Shown here in pieces: positions 1 through 9,348 of a stretch of 64,000 bases of DNA. The stretch's first letter is position 1. Each line of letters starts with the position of its first letter. The stretch comes from an uncultured Lachnotalea sp. Its GTDB lineage: Bacteria; Bacillota; Clostridia; Lachnospirales; Lachnospiraceae. The DNA is taken from NCBI GenBank assembly GCA_948470255.1, contig CAOKOS010000006.1, positions 1-64,000 of the forward strand. The letters are read 5' to 3'. The position numbers and the translations under genes were made by a program. Below the pieces are notes generated by a model that saw only the letters and a program-made list of their open reading frames with translations, had not been told where the DNA came from and made no database searches.

Positions 1-52
1 AAGACACCGCCCTTTCACGGCGGTAACAGGGGTTCAAATCCCCTTGGAGTCA
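1..52 (+). tRNA. tRNA-Glu (TTC), 5' end cut by window edge
   Basis: The 3' two thirds of a tRNA. The anticodon stem (7-11 with 19-23) closes a seven-base loop with anticodon TTC at 14-16. The T arm is agggg-TTCAAAT-cccct (28-44). The last seven acceptor bases and the discriminator A end at 52. No CCA is encoded after the discriminator, so CCA must be added after transcription. The D arm and 5' acceptor strand lie outside the window. Confidence 0.93.
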
Positions 53-68
53 TTCAGTAATTTAATGC

Positions 69-139
69 GGCGACATAGCCAAGTGGTAAGGCAAAGGTCT
101 GCAACACCTCTATCGCCGGTTCAAATCCGGCTGTCGCCT
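69..139 (+). tRNA. tRNA-Cys (GCA)
   Basis: A complete 71-base cloverleaf. The acceptor ggcgaca (69-75) pairs with tgtcgcc (132-138), and T139 is the discriminator. The anticodon GCA is at 101-103 in the loop 99-105, and the T loop is TTCAAAT. It lies 16 bases after tRNA-Glu and is probably on the same transcript. CCA is not encoded. The terminator starts directly after it. Confidence 0.96.
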
Positions 140-140
140 T

Positions 141-176
141 AAAAAATCCTGGAAATTAAAATTTCCAGGATTTTTT
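141..176 (+). terminator. Terminator of the tRNA operon
   Basis: A perfect hairpin (aatcctggaaatt / aatttccaggatt) flanked by A6 and T6, directly after tRNA-Cys. The A and T tracts on both sides make it able to work in both directions, so it can also end the convergent dehydrogenase gene. Confidence 0.92.
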
Positions 177-198
177 GCTTCGCTTTAAAAGGCAATAT

Positions 199-1317
199 TT
201 AAGGCTCAAAAGGGAAGTGGAACTGTGTCAAATGGAAGTCATTTCGCATTTGGACAAATTCCTTTTGTACAGCTGGCGTGATGGGGACGCCTTTGTCTTT
301 ACGCTGCAGCCATACTTCATATTCTTTTTCTCCCGCCGTGTAAATACGGGACTGGCCAGGCGCCTTTTCAGAAGTGCGCAGTTCCCGGAGAATATTGCCG
401 CAGGTTTTTTTGAAAGATTCTGCACCCAGAAATGCTTCTGTATCAATGGCGACAAAGAAGTGGCCCAGATGATAAGGCCGGATTTTTCCATTTTCATCTT
501 TTCCGTCCAGCGCTTTTAGGAAAAGACCAGATTGGAGGGCAGCGGAAAGGATTTCTACAACAGTGGCATAACCATATCCTTTGTATCCTGCCAGGACTTC
601 TCCCAGGCCGCCCAGAGGCGCCAGGGCGGCTTTTTGGCTTCGGATGTCCTTTAAAATCTGGGCGCTGTCGGTCAGTTCCGTACCATCTCTTCGGATTACC
701 ATACCTGCCGGAATGTCATGGCCAATACGCGCGTAATATTCAATTTTCCCATTTTGGATAATCGAAGTCGCACAATCCAACATGAAAGGGAAAGGTTCGT
801 CTGTGGGAAAGCCGAAAGTCAGAGGGTTGGTTCCCAACATGTTTTCCACACCAAAAGTGGGGGCAATAGAAGGGCGTGCATTGGTGCCGGTAATGCCTAT
901 CATATTTTCTTTCGTTGCCAGGCCTGCCCAATATCCAGCGATGCCGTAATGAGAAGAATTGCGTACTGCGACCATACCCATACCGCATTTATGAGCTTTT
1001 TCAATGCACATGTCCATGGCCCTTTTGCCGGCTACCATGCCCATGCCATCGTTGGCATCCAGAACAGCGGTGGTGGGAGTTTCCTTTAAAACGTCAATTT
1101 TTGTGACAGGATTTAGGATACCTGCCTGGATACGATCCACATAAATTGGTTTAAAACGGTTGCAGCCGTGGCTTTCGATGCCGCGGCGGTCACTTTCCAG
1201 TAGAACATCGGAACAGAGGCGGGCATCGTTTTCAGGAAGCCCCAGTTTTACAAAAACAGCAGTCATAAAGTCATCTGCCAATTTCCATGGCACATAAGGC
1301 CTTCTATCTTTTTCCAT
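199..1317 (-). CDS. Ldh2/malate dehydrogenase-family NAD(P)-dependent oxidoreductase
   Basis: A 372-residue protein of the Ldh2/MDH2 family (PF02615), which includes YiaK 2,3-diketogulonate reductase, ureidoglycolate dehydrogenase and sulfolactate dehydrogenases. Visible family marks are ESHG with His50 and the SSHYG motif with His123, the likely proton donor, plus the GTNP segment that lines the cofactor site. Start: ATG at 1317 has an AGGAGG seven bases upstream; in-frame codons further upstream lack a site. It is divergent from the sugar ABC importer and 3-epimerase genes, so oxidation or reduction of a sugar acid or ketose derivative is a reasonable guess. The exact substrate cannot be told from sequence. 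Its leader carries a terminator-like hairpin (1383-1434). Confidence 0.88.
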   Translation of the reverse strand: MEKDRRPYVPWKLADDFMTAVFVKLGLPENDARLCSDVLLESDRRGIESHGCNRFKPIYVDRIQAGILNPVTKIDVLKETPTTAVLDANDGMGMVAGKRAMDMCIEKAHKCGMGMVAVRNSSHYGIAGYWAGLATKENMIGITGTNARPSIAPTFGVENMLGTNPLTFGFPTDEPFPFMLDCATSIIQNGKIEYYARIGHDIPAGMVIRRDGTELTDSAQILKDIRSQKAALAPLGGLGEVLAGYKGYGYATVVEILSAALQSGLFLKALDGKDENGKIRPYHLGHFFVAIDTEAFLGAESFKKTCGNILRELRTSEKAPGQSRIYTAGEKEYEVWLQRKDKGVPITPAVQKEFVQMRNDFHLTQFHFPFEP

Positions 1318-1382
1318 GATTATACCTCCTGACGTGACAGTATTTGCGGAGCGTTTTTCCTTTATAGAACGCAATTTCCTAT

Positions 1383-1434
1383 AAAGTAAAAAGCAACGTA
1401 AACAAACACCTATGGTGTTTCTTTTTACATTGCT
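1383..1434 (-). terminator. Terminator-like hairpin in the 5' leader of the Ldh2-family gene (candidate attenuator)
   Basis: On the minus strand, 1434-1392 folds into a stem: five pairs, one mismatch, five pairs, a small internal loop, then aaacacc/ggtgttt closed by a three-base loop. It is followed by a U-rich tail (complement of 1383-1391). It starts about 25 bases after the predicted transcription start and lies about 75 bases before the gene's start codon. No minus-strand gene lies upstream that it could terminate, so it most likely controls read-through into the dehydrogenase gene. Confidence 0.65.
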
Positions 1435-1467
1435 TCTCTCGCTCTCATATTTTATAAAGTTTTATTT

Positions 1468-1496
1468 ATTATATCATTGAAAGAATAATCTGTCAA
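1468..1496 (-). promoter_or_regulatory. Promoter of the Ldh2-family gene
   Basis: On the minus strand, TTGACA (complement of 1491-1496), 17 bases, then TATAAT (complement of 1468-1473): a perfect vegetative promoter. Transcription should start near 1461. The divergent region 1318-1847 otherwise holds the leader hairpin, AT-rich sequence and the importer promoter at 1744-1772. Confidence 0.85.
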
Positions 1497-1743
1497 GTGA
1501 TGAAAAAAGCATTTTTCTAATGCAATATATTGTAAAGTATTATGCAATAGAAAGTGGAAAGACGAATAAAATGTATAAATCTCTATAAAATATATTAATT
1601 TTTTTTTAGCCACAATTATCAAACACAAAATGGTGAATTTCAGAATCATTAGAGTTTAAACCACAAAATTTTTGCACATCGTAGTTTTTTTGACATAATT
1701 ACCGTCTTTTTGCTCAAAAGAATAGAGGGAAATAAAGATATAA

Positions 1744-1772
1744 TTGACAAGTTACCCAAAATAATATAAGAT
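1744..1772 (+). promoter_or_regulatory. Promoter of the sugar ABC importer operon
   Basis: TTGACA at 1744-1749, a 17-base spacer and TAAGAT at 1767-1772, about 75 bases before the importer's first start codon. The AT-rich stretch 1500-1740 upstream could hold operators, but no clear repeat was seen there. Confidence 0.75.
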
Positions 1773-1847
1773 ATTAAAAGTGAAATAATAAAGGGGTCTA
1801 AAAGCTCATGAGTGATCCGGATAAAATAGTAAAACGGAGGTGTAGCA

Positions 1848-3341
1848 GTGGCAAATGAAAATGTATTAGTAATGTCAAACATCGACAAGAGGTTTGGCGG
1901 TGTACATGCCCTGAAAAATGTAAGCTTCAACTTACGCAAAGGCGAAGTTCACATACTTATGGGAGAAAACGGCGCTGGAAAATCCACGTTGATGAAGATT
2001 CTCGACGGTTTGTATAAAGCAGACGAGGGGACTGTTGAGATTGATGGCCGGCAAGTGGTGGTTGATTCCCCGCTGCATGCAAGGGAATTGGGTGTTTCCA
2101 TGATCCACCAGGAACTGTCCATGTGTGAAAATATGACGATTGCAGAAAATATTTTCCGCGGAGAGGAAATGGGTACATATGGCTTTGTGAATTTTAAACA
2201 GATGTACCAGCAGGCACAGCAGATTCTGGATGATATGAATCTGAATTTGAATGCCCATACAAAAGTAGGGGATTTGTCGATTGCACAGCAGCAGATGGTT
2301 GAGATCGCGGGTGCGGTTTCCCACAATGCTAAAATCGTGATTATGGACGAGCCGACTTCATCGCTGACTGAGGTGGAGATTGTGGAGCTGTTCAAAATTG
2401 TCGCGAATTTAAAGGCTGCAGGGACAGGGATTATTTACATCTCCCACCGTATGAATGAAACCTTTGAAATCGGCGACCGTATCACGATTATGCGTGACGG
2501 TACTTATATTGATACGCTGAATGTGGCAGAGACTACAGAGGATCAGATCATTGAAATGATGGTTGGACGCGCCATAGCCGAGGTCTATGAAGGCGAGAGG
2601 GCAGAGGGCGGCGAAGTGGTTCTGGATATACAGAATTTCACCAATGAAAAGCTGAAAAACTGTTCGCTCCAGCTGAGACGCGGCGAAATCCTTGGATTTT
2701 CCGGGTTGGTTGGCGCCGGAAGGACAGAGCTTATGCGGGCTATTTTCGCCCTTGATAAGCTTGAGTCAGGGACCATGACACTCTTTGGCGAGCCAGTTTC
2801 CTTTAAAACTGTGCAGGACGCCATTGATGCCGGAATCGGTATGGTGCCGGAGGACAGGCGTGGATGCGGCCTGGTCCTGGGACATAGTGTAGGGACCAAT
2901 CTTACGATTACGGTACTTAAGAAATTTATTAAAGGAATCCGTGTAAATAAGAAAAAAGAAAATGAGATCATTGAAGAATACCGGAAGAAGCTTTCTATAA
3001 AAACCTCCGGGCCGGAGCAGGCCTGTGGAAATCTTTCCGGCGGCAATCAGCAGAAGGTTGTTATTTCCAAATGGCTGGCTTCTGAACCGAAGATCCTGAT
3101 TTTGGACGAGCCTACCAGAGGTATCGACGTGGGCGCCAAGCATGAGATTTACCAGCTGATGAGGAAGCTTGCCAGCGAAGGCGTTTCGATTATGTTCATT
3201 TCCAGTGATCTTCCGGAAATCATCAATATGTCAAGCCGTGTTGTAGTTATGCACGAAGGAGAGATTGCGGCCGTTTTAGATGGTGCGGAAGAAGAATTCA
3301 CTCAGGTTAAAATTATGCGCTATGCCACAGGAGGGGAATAA
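1848..3341 (+). CDS. Sugar ABC importer, double ATPase subunit (RbsA/MglA type)
   Basis: A 497-residue cytoplasmic ATPase of the CUT2 sugar importers, with two ABC domains fused. The first has Walker A GENGAGKS at residues 39-46 and a Q-loop/signature region LSIAQQQ near 145, followed by the Walker B motif IVIMDEPTS. The second begins near 260, has the degenerate GLVGAGRTE loop typical of this family, and carries LSGGNQQK near 400. Start: GTG at 1848 preceded by ACGGAGGTG. The permease gene follows with one base between stop and start, so translation is probably coupled. The subunit energises uptake of a pentose or hexose; the sugar is unknown. Confidence 0.93.
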   Translation: MANENVLVMSNIDKRFGGVHALKNVSFNLRKGEVHILMGENGAGKSTLMKILDGLYKADEGTVEIDGRQVVVDSPLHARELGVSMIHQELSMCENMTIAENIFRGEEMGTYGFVNFKQMYQQAQQILDDMNLNLNAHTKVGDLSIAQQQMVEIAGAVSHNAKIVIMDEPTSSLTEVEIVELFKIVANLKAAGTGIIYISHRMNETFEIGDRITIMRDGTYIDTLNVAETTEDQIIEMMVGRAIAEVYEGERAEGGEVVLDIQNFTNEKLKNCSLQLRRGEILGFSGLVGAGRTELMRAIFALDKLESGTMTLFGEPVSFKTVQDAIDAGIGMVPEDRRGCGLVLGHSVGTNLTITVLKKFIKGIRVNKKKENEIIEEYRKKLSIKTSGPEQACGNLSGGNQQKVVISKWLASEPKILILDEPTRGIDVGAKHEIYQLMRKLASEGVSIMFISSDLPEIINMSSRVVVMHEGEIAAVLDGAEEEFTQVKIMRYATGGE

Positions 3342-3342
3342 A

Positions 3343-4326
3343 ATGGAGAATAAAAAGAATACATCAGGTTTTGTGAAAAGCATTAAGCAATATGCAGGGC
3401 CCCTGACCATCCTGGTTTTGATGATGGTTGTCCTCTGGCTCACGACAAAAGCTTTTATGACAACGGACAATTTAGTTTCCGTGTTGAGAAATATTTGTGT
3501 AAATTCACTTTTGGCTGCTGGTATTACCTGCGTTATTATCATCGGTTGTATTGACTTGTCTATTGGTTCAACCGTCGCGGCCACCAGCGTAATTGCAGTC
3601 GTTTTGAATACGGCCCTCGGATGGAACGTATGGATTGCCGTTCTGGTTGCCATTTTAATCGGCGGACTGATCGGGGCCATCAATGGTGGAATCCGTGCCG
3701 TCACCATGCTGCCGCCCTTCATTATTACCCTTGCCACCCAGCAGGCAATCCGCGGCGCAGGTTATATTTTCACTGGCGGCGCTCCCATTGTTTCTACAAA
3801 TGATACTTTTAATGCGATTGGTAAAAGCAGTTTCCTCGGTATGCCGGTTATCTTCTATATCATGGTTATATCGCTGGTTATTGTGGGCCTGATCCTGGGC
3901 CGGACCCGCCTTGGCCGTCATATGTATGCGGTAGGCGGCAATATGGAGGCTGCAAAACATTCTGGTATTTCTTATGCGAAGGTTTCGATTGCAGCTTATA
4001 CCATCATGGGTCTGCTGGCCGGTCTTTCCGGCGTGATCATGGCTTCCCGTTTAAGTTCCGGACAGCCTAAGATCGGTGAGGAATACAGTACTGACGCTAT
4101 TGCAGCTGCCGTTATCGGCGGTACCGCATTCAGTGGTGGTTACGGAACCATTTTTGGTTCTTTCCTCGGCGCTTGTATCATCGGCGTACTGAACTCCGGT
4201 ATGACTCATCTGAAGATCGACAGCTACTGGCAGATGGTTGTAAAAGGTATTTTGATCCTGCTGGCCGTTTACTACGATTCCATCAAAGGCAAGATCAAGA
4301 TTGGAAAGAAGAAAGCAGCGGCATAA
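3343..4326 (+). CDS. Sugar ABC importer, permease subunit (RbsC type)
   Basis: A 327-residue multispanning membrane protein of the CUT2 permease family (BPD_transp_2, as in RbsC, XylH and AlsC). It has hydrophobic segments throughout and the family segment GCIDLSIGS near residue 70, followed by a conserved GTAFSGGYGTIFGS stretch near 270. The ATG at 3343 was chosen because AGGAGGGG lies just upstream; longer in-frame starts would overlap the ATPase gene and lack a site. It forms the membrane channel, probably as a homodimer, with the preceding ATPase and the following binding protein. Confidence 0.93.
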   Translation: MENKKNTSGFVKSIKQYAGPLTILVLMMVVLWLTTKAFMTTDNLVSVLRNICVNSLLAAGITCVIIIGCIDLSIGSTVAATSVIAVVLNTALGWNVWIAVLVAILIGGLIGAINGGIRAVTMLPPFIITLATQQAIRGAGYIFTGGAPIVSTNDTFNAIGKSSFLGMPVIFYIMVISLVIVGLILGRTRLGRHMYAVGGNMEAAKHSGISYAKVSIAAYTIMGLLAGLSGVIMASRLSSGQPKIGEEYSTDAIAAAVIGGTAFSGGYGTIFGSFLGACIIGVLNSGMTHLKIDSYWQMVVKGILILLAVYYDSIKGKIKIGKKKAAA

Positions 4327-4420
4327 ACAGAGATTTAAGAAAGGCTTTACCTGAAAACGCTAGTTTCACAATGATTACATAGAAAGACTTAGCTAAATGG
4401 AAGAAATTTGGAGGAAAGAA

Positions 4421-5578
4421 ATGAAGAAATCAAGATTATTAGCATTGCTTCTTGCGATGGTGCTGGTGGTATCCGGCCTTGCTGCCTGCGGCGGCGATGA
4501 CAAAAAAGATACTACGGCTGCTCCCAAGGAGACAGAAGCTCCCAAGGAAACTGAGGCTCCCAAGGAAACAGAAGCTCCCAAGGAGACAGAAGCTCCTAAG
4601 GAGACTGAGGCTCCCGCAGAGAGTGAAGCGGCAGGCTCCAGCTTTGTTGACGAAGCTAAGATGGAACTGAAGGAAGATCTCATCCAGGTTGGAAAAGACG
4701 TGAAGATTGCTCTGATCGTAAAACAGAGAAGTGAGCTTTTCTATGCTTCCATCGAGAGTGGATTTATGTCTGCTGTGGAAGAGGCTCAGGCAATGGTTGA
4801 TTACAACATCGAAGCTCAGGTTCTGGACGATAACAGTGATCTTGCAAAAGAGCTGGAGAATGCACAGTACGTAATTGATAATGGATTCGATGTTGTTGTT
4901 TTCGTAGCTATGGATCCTAAGAGTTCCGTGCCTGCATTTGATCTGCTTGTTGAATCAAATGTTAAGACTCTGATTGTGGATGCTCCTTGTGATGGTAGTG
5001 AGAAGTGTGACGCCGTTATCGTTTCCGCCAACGAGGAAGCTGGACGTATGCAGATGGAGAAGCTTTGTGAGAAACTGGGCGGCAAAGGCAATGTCCTTAT
5101 CCTGACAGACTCTACAAACCCCAACGCTGCAATTCGCGAGCAGGGCGCTATGGAAGAGCTTAAGAATTGGCCTGATATCAAGATCATCGCTGAAGGCGAA
5201 GGCGATATCCCCAACGTTAATGTAGACAAGGCTCAGCAGAAGATGAACGAACTGTATCAGGTATATGGCGCTGAAATCAACGGTATCTGGACATTCTCCG
5301 ATACTCCTGCACAGGGCGCTCAGGCTGCTCTTGCAGAATCCGGCAACACTGATATTGTTATAACAGGAATTGATGGAAACGCTGTTGCTAAGCAGCTGAT
5401 CCAGGGTGGCCAGATGTATGGTACAGCAGCTCAGTTCCCGAACGCTCTTGGTTATGACGGCGTTGTGGCAGGTCTTCAGCTTCTTGCAGGTACCTATGAT
5501 CAGGAACAGACGATCTACGTTCCCGTTCAGTGGATTGATTCCAGCAATGTGGATGAATACGCTGCATTTGACCAGTAA
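4421..5578 (+). CDS. Sugar ABC importer, substrate-binding lipoprotein (RbsB-like)
   Basis: A 385-residue type II-signal lipoprotein. The signal is basic-hydrophobic and ends with the lipobox LAAC (Cys23). Then comes a linker of near-identical six-residue units (APKETE), and a periplasmic-binding-protein I domain (Peripla_BP_4) from about residue 85 that binds a sugar outside the cell. Start: ATG 4421 has GGAGG upstream. It is third in the importer operon (ATPase, permease, binding protein). Paired palindromes after the stop may stabilise this upstream part of the mRNA. The ligand cannot be read from the sequence; rhamnose-, ribose-, galactose- and allose-type relatives are all possible. Confidence 0.92.
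   Translation: MKKSRLLALLLAMVLVVSGLAACGGDDKKDTTAAPKETEAPKETEAPKETEAPKETEAPKETEAPAESEAAGSSFVDEAKMELKEDLIQVGKDVKIALIVKQRSELFYASIESGFMSAVEEAQAMVDYNIEAQVLDDNSDLAKELENAQYVIDNGFDVVVFVAMDPKSSVPAFDLLVESNVKTLIVDAPCDGSEKCDAVIVSANEEAGRMQMEKLCEKLGGKGNVLILTDSTNPNAAIREQGAMEELKNWPDIKIIAEGEGDIPNVNVDKAQQKMNELYQVYGAEINGIWTFSDTPAQGAQAALAESGNTDIVITGIDGNAVAKQLIQGGQMYGTAAQFPNALGYDGVVAGLQLLAGTYDQEQTIYVPVQWIDSSNVDEYAAFDQ
4520..4627 (+). repeat. 18-base tandem repeat coding for the lipoprotein linker
   Basis: Six head-to-tail 18-base units of the form gctcccaaggagacagaa. The first five are near identical and the last is diverged. They encode (APKETE)n between the lipid anchor and the sugar-binding domain. The unit is a multiple of three, so changes in copy number would alter tether length without breaking the frame. 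Confidence 0.9.
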
Positions 5579-5598
5579 TTTTTATTGAAATATTATTC

Positions 5599-5683
5599 TA
5601 TCTGAAATTCAGATAATCATGACATTCATGAATTCTATGTAATCATAATTTGTTATACTCTTGCCCGCATATGCGGGCAAGAG
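5599..5683. other. Two palindromes between the binding-protein and epimerase genes
   Basis: The stretch 5579-5822 has no gene. It holds tatctgaa-a-ttcagata (5599-5615) and a perfect 26-base palindrome centred on CATATG (5658-5683, arms ctcttgcccgcat). The second lacks a following T run, so it is unlikely to be a simple terminator. It is better read as an mRNA-stabilising or processing hairpin, or a DNA operator for the epimerase gene. Confidence 0.6.
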
Positions 5684-5822
5684 CTACATTAGGAAGTATC
5701 CGGGAAGATGTACCATACTGAAAAGAGATTTTGTATTGCGGTGCGGTTCTCCGGTTTGAAGCAAAACTACAAAACTAAAAGAATGTGGAATTTTTAGATG
5801 AAATAAGGAGGTAGAACAGACT

Positions 5823-6716
5823 ATGAACAAAATTGGACTTCATAACGCATACTGGCTCGATACAGAAATGGTTGATGCAGGTGTATATAAATGGATGGAA
5901 CTGGCAAAACAGGCAAATTGTGAAGTTATGGAGATTGGCACGGCAGAGATTGTGGCCATGACAAGTGCAGAACGCCTTGAATTTAAGAAAGCGGCGGCAG
6001 ATGCGGGAATGATCGTCACAATCAACGATGGTTTTACGAAGGATGATGATATTGCTGCGGAAGATCCTGCTGTGAGACGCCGCGGTATTGAAAGGGCCAA
6101 GAGAATTCTCCAGGCGATGTATGAGCTGGGGGCTGACCGCTGGAGCGGCATCAATTATTCTGAGTGGCTTCGTCATCCTGAAGTGGCAACCTGTACACCT
6201 GATTTTAAGGCTCATGTACGCGACTTAAGCCTTGAGAGTATGCGTGAGATCATTAAAACTGCAGAGGACTGCGGCGTTGATTACTGTTTTGAAATCGTAA
6301 ACCGTTTTGAGCAGTTCCTGTTAAATACGGCTGCAGAAGGCGTCCAGTTCTGCGAAGATCTTGGTTCTCCCAGGGCGAAACTTTTGCTTGACACTTTCCA
6401 TATGAATATTGAAGAGGACAATATTGAGGATGCGATTAAGTTGGCGCAGTCCAGGGGACGTCTTGGCCATATCCATGTAGGCGAATCCAACCGCCGTGTT
6501 CCCGGTTTTGAGGGCAAGACCAATCTGAATTGGGATTCAATCATGGGAGCGGTTAAGGAAAGTGGTTATGAAGGTTATATTATTATGGAACCCTTTATGA
6601 AGATGGGCGCAACTACGATTTGCTGCTGGCGCGACATGAGCCATGGCGCGGACATTGCGACAATGGTGGGTTATGCAAAAGACGGCGCGGCGTTCCTGCG
6701 CAGCAAGCTTGTATAA
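5823..6716 (+). CDS. Ketose 3-epimerase family TIM-barrel (tagatose/allulose 3-epimerase-like)
   Basis: A 297-residue sugar phosphate isomerase/epimerase-fold protein close in layout to D-tagatose and D-allulose 3-epimerases. The metal ligands and catalytic pair are visible: Glu157 in FEIVNRFE, Asp190 in LLDTFHMNIEED, His216 or His218 in GHIHVGESNRRVPG, and Glu256 in IIMEPF. The WRDMSHGAD tail also matches this family. Length fits (about 290). The start has AAGGAGGT upstream. Placement after a CUT2 importer parallels the alsBACE operon of E. coli, where an epimerase acts on an allose-derived sugar. It probably interconverts a ketose or ketose phosphate at C3; the substrate is inferred only by family. 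Confidence 0.85.
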   Translation: MNKIGLHNAYWLDTEMVDAGVYKWMELAKQANCEVMEIGTAEIVAMTSAERLEFKKAAADAGMIVTINDGFTKDDDIAAEDPAVRRRGIERAKRILQAMYELGADRWSGINYSEWLRHPEVATCTPDFKAHVRDLSLESMREIIKTAEDCGVDYCFEIVNRFEQFLLNTAAEGVQFCEDLGSPRAKLLLDTFHMNIEEDNIEDAIKLAQSRGRLGHIHVGESNRRVPGFEGKTNLNWDSIMGAVKESGYEGYIIMEPFMKMGATTICCWRDMSHGADIATMVGYAKDGAAFLRSKLV

Positions 6717-6737
6717 TAATAAGAGTCATAGGACAGA

Positions 6738-6766
6738 CGGCGGGATTTTTAAATCCCGCCGGATTT
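6738..6766 (+). terminator. Terminator of the sugar operon
   Basis: A GC-rich stem (cggcgggat with atcccgccg) around a T-rich loop, followed by ggatttt. It ends the transcript from the importer and epimerase genes before the glycerol module promoter. Confidence 0.75.
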
Positions 6767-6777
6767 TCCGGCATGTA

Positions 6778-6806
6778 TTGAAAAAAAGCATGTCGTATGC
6801 TAAACT
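6778..6806 (+). promoter_or_regulatory. Promoter of glpP-glpK
   Basis: TTGAAA at 6778-6783, a 17-base spacer, TAAACT at 6801-6806. Its predicted start lies about 30 bases before the leader hairpin. Confidence 0.6.
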
Positions 6807-6841
6807 TAAATAGATCCATATATGCTGAGATGAGGAGAGCG

Positions 6842-6890
6842 TAGAAAAGATAACAGAGATGTTATTGGTTGTTTCTATACTCTTTTTATT
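6842..6890 (+). terminator. Leader terminator before glpP, likely antitermination target
   Basis: The stem tagaaa/tttcta (6842-6847 with 6872-6877) and ataaca/tgttat (6850-6855 with 6860-6865) forms one interrupted hairpin, followed by tactcttttta. It lies between the promoter and glpP in the same operon. GlpP in Bacillus prevents termination at such leader terminators when bound to glycerol-3-phosphate. Self-control of this operon by GlpP is therefore inferred. Confidence 0.65.
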
Positions 6891-6954
6891 ATATGGGGAA
6901 CTTAGTTTCCAATACACAAAAAGTTTGGGACGGATGACTAGGGGAGGTTTCTTT

Positions 6955-9049
<2,095 letters not shown>

Positions 9050-9084
9050 GAGAAAAAAAGCAGGATAAGGGGGAGTGATGATCT

Positions 9085-9285
9085 TTGGAAGAAAGACAGG
9101 CAGAAGGAGAATTGGTTGAGGAAATGTATAGCGGTTTTTGCAAAACCCTCAATGAAACCCGCACCGTATTTTGCGAGTTTGAGAAAAGAGATGGGAAACG
9201 TTGTCTTACCCATGTGGACTGTGCCTATGGCACATGCCCCCACAGCAAAACTTGTCTGTTGATGAAGCAGGCGGAAGAGGAATGA
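9085..9285 (+). CDS. Six-cysteine small protein downstream of glpK
   Basis: A 66-residue protein starting with TTG, with a GGGGGA site upstream. Cysteines are at residues 19, 30, 40, 46, 51 and 57; the last four are spaced C-x5-C-x4-C-x5-C with His43 and His53 nearby. That spacing suggests a bound metal or an iron-sulfur cluster rather than secreted disulfides, since there is no signal peptide. It starts 35 bases after glpK and ends just before the operon terminator, so it is probably co-transcribed. No named family was recognised. Confidence 0.7.
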   Translation: MEERQAEGELVEEMYSGFCKTLNETRTVFCEFEKRDGKRCLTHVDCAYGTCPHSKTCLLMKQAEEE

Positions 9286-9301
9286 AAACAGTATAGCCAA
9301 T

Positions 9302-9339
9302 AAAAACCCGCCTGCTGATGAAACAGGCGGGTTTTTATT
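9302..9339. terminator. Bidirectional terminator after the glycerol module
   Basis: A 13-base stem (aaaaacccgcctg / caggcgggttttt) with a nine-base loop, with an A run on one side and a T run on the other. It serves the glpK transcript on the plus strand and the convergent membrane-protein gene on the minus strand. Confidence 0.93.
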
Positions 9340-9348
9340 TCAGGATTT

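Noticed and set aside
1452-1939. Minus-strand open frames in the divergent region
   Set aside because: AT-rich, no ribosome site, overlapping the importer's promoter and gene start; codon use unlike the neighbours.
4520-4627. Tandem repeats as a possible CRISPR array
   Set aside because: They are coding, in frame, have no spacers and encode a linker.
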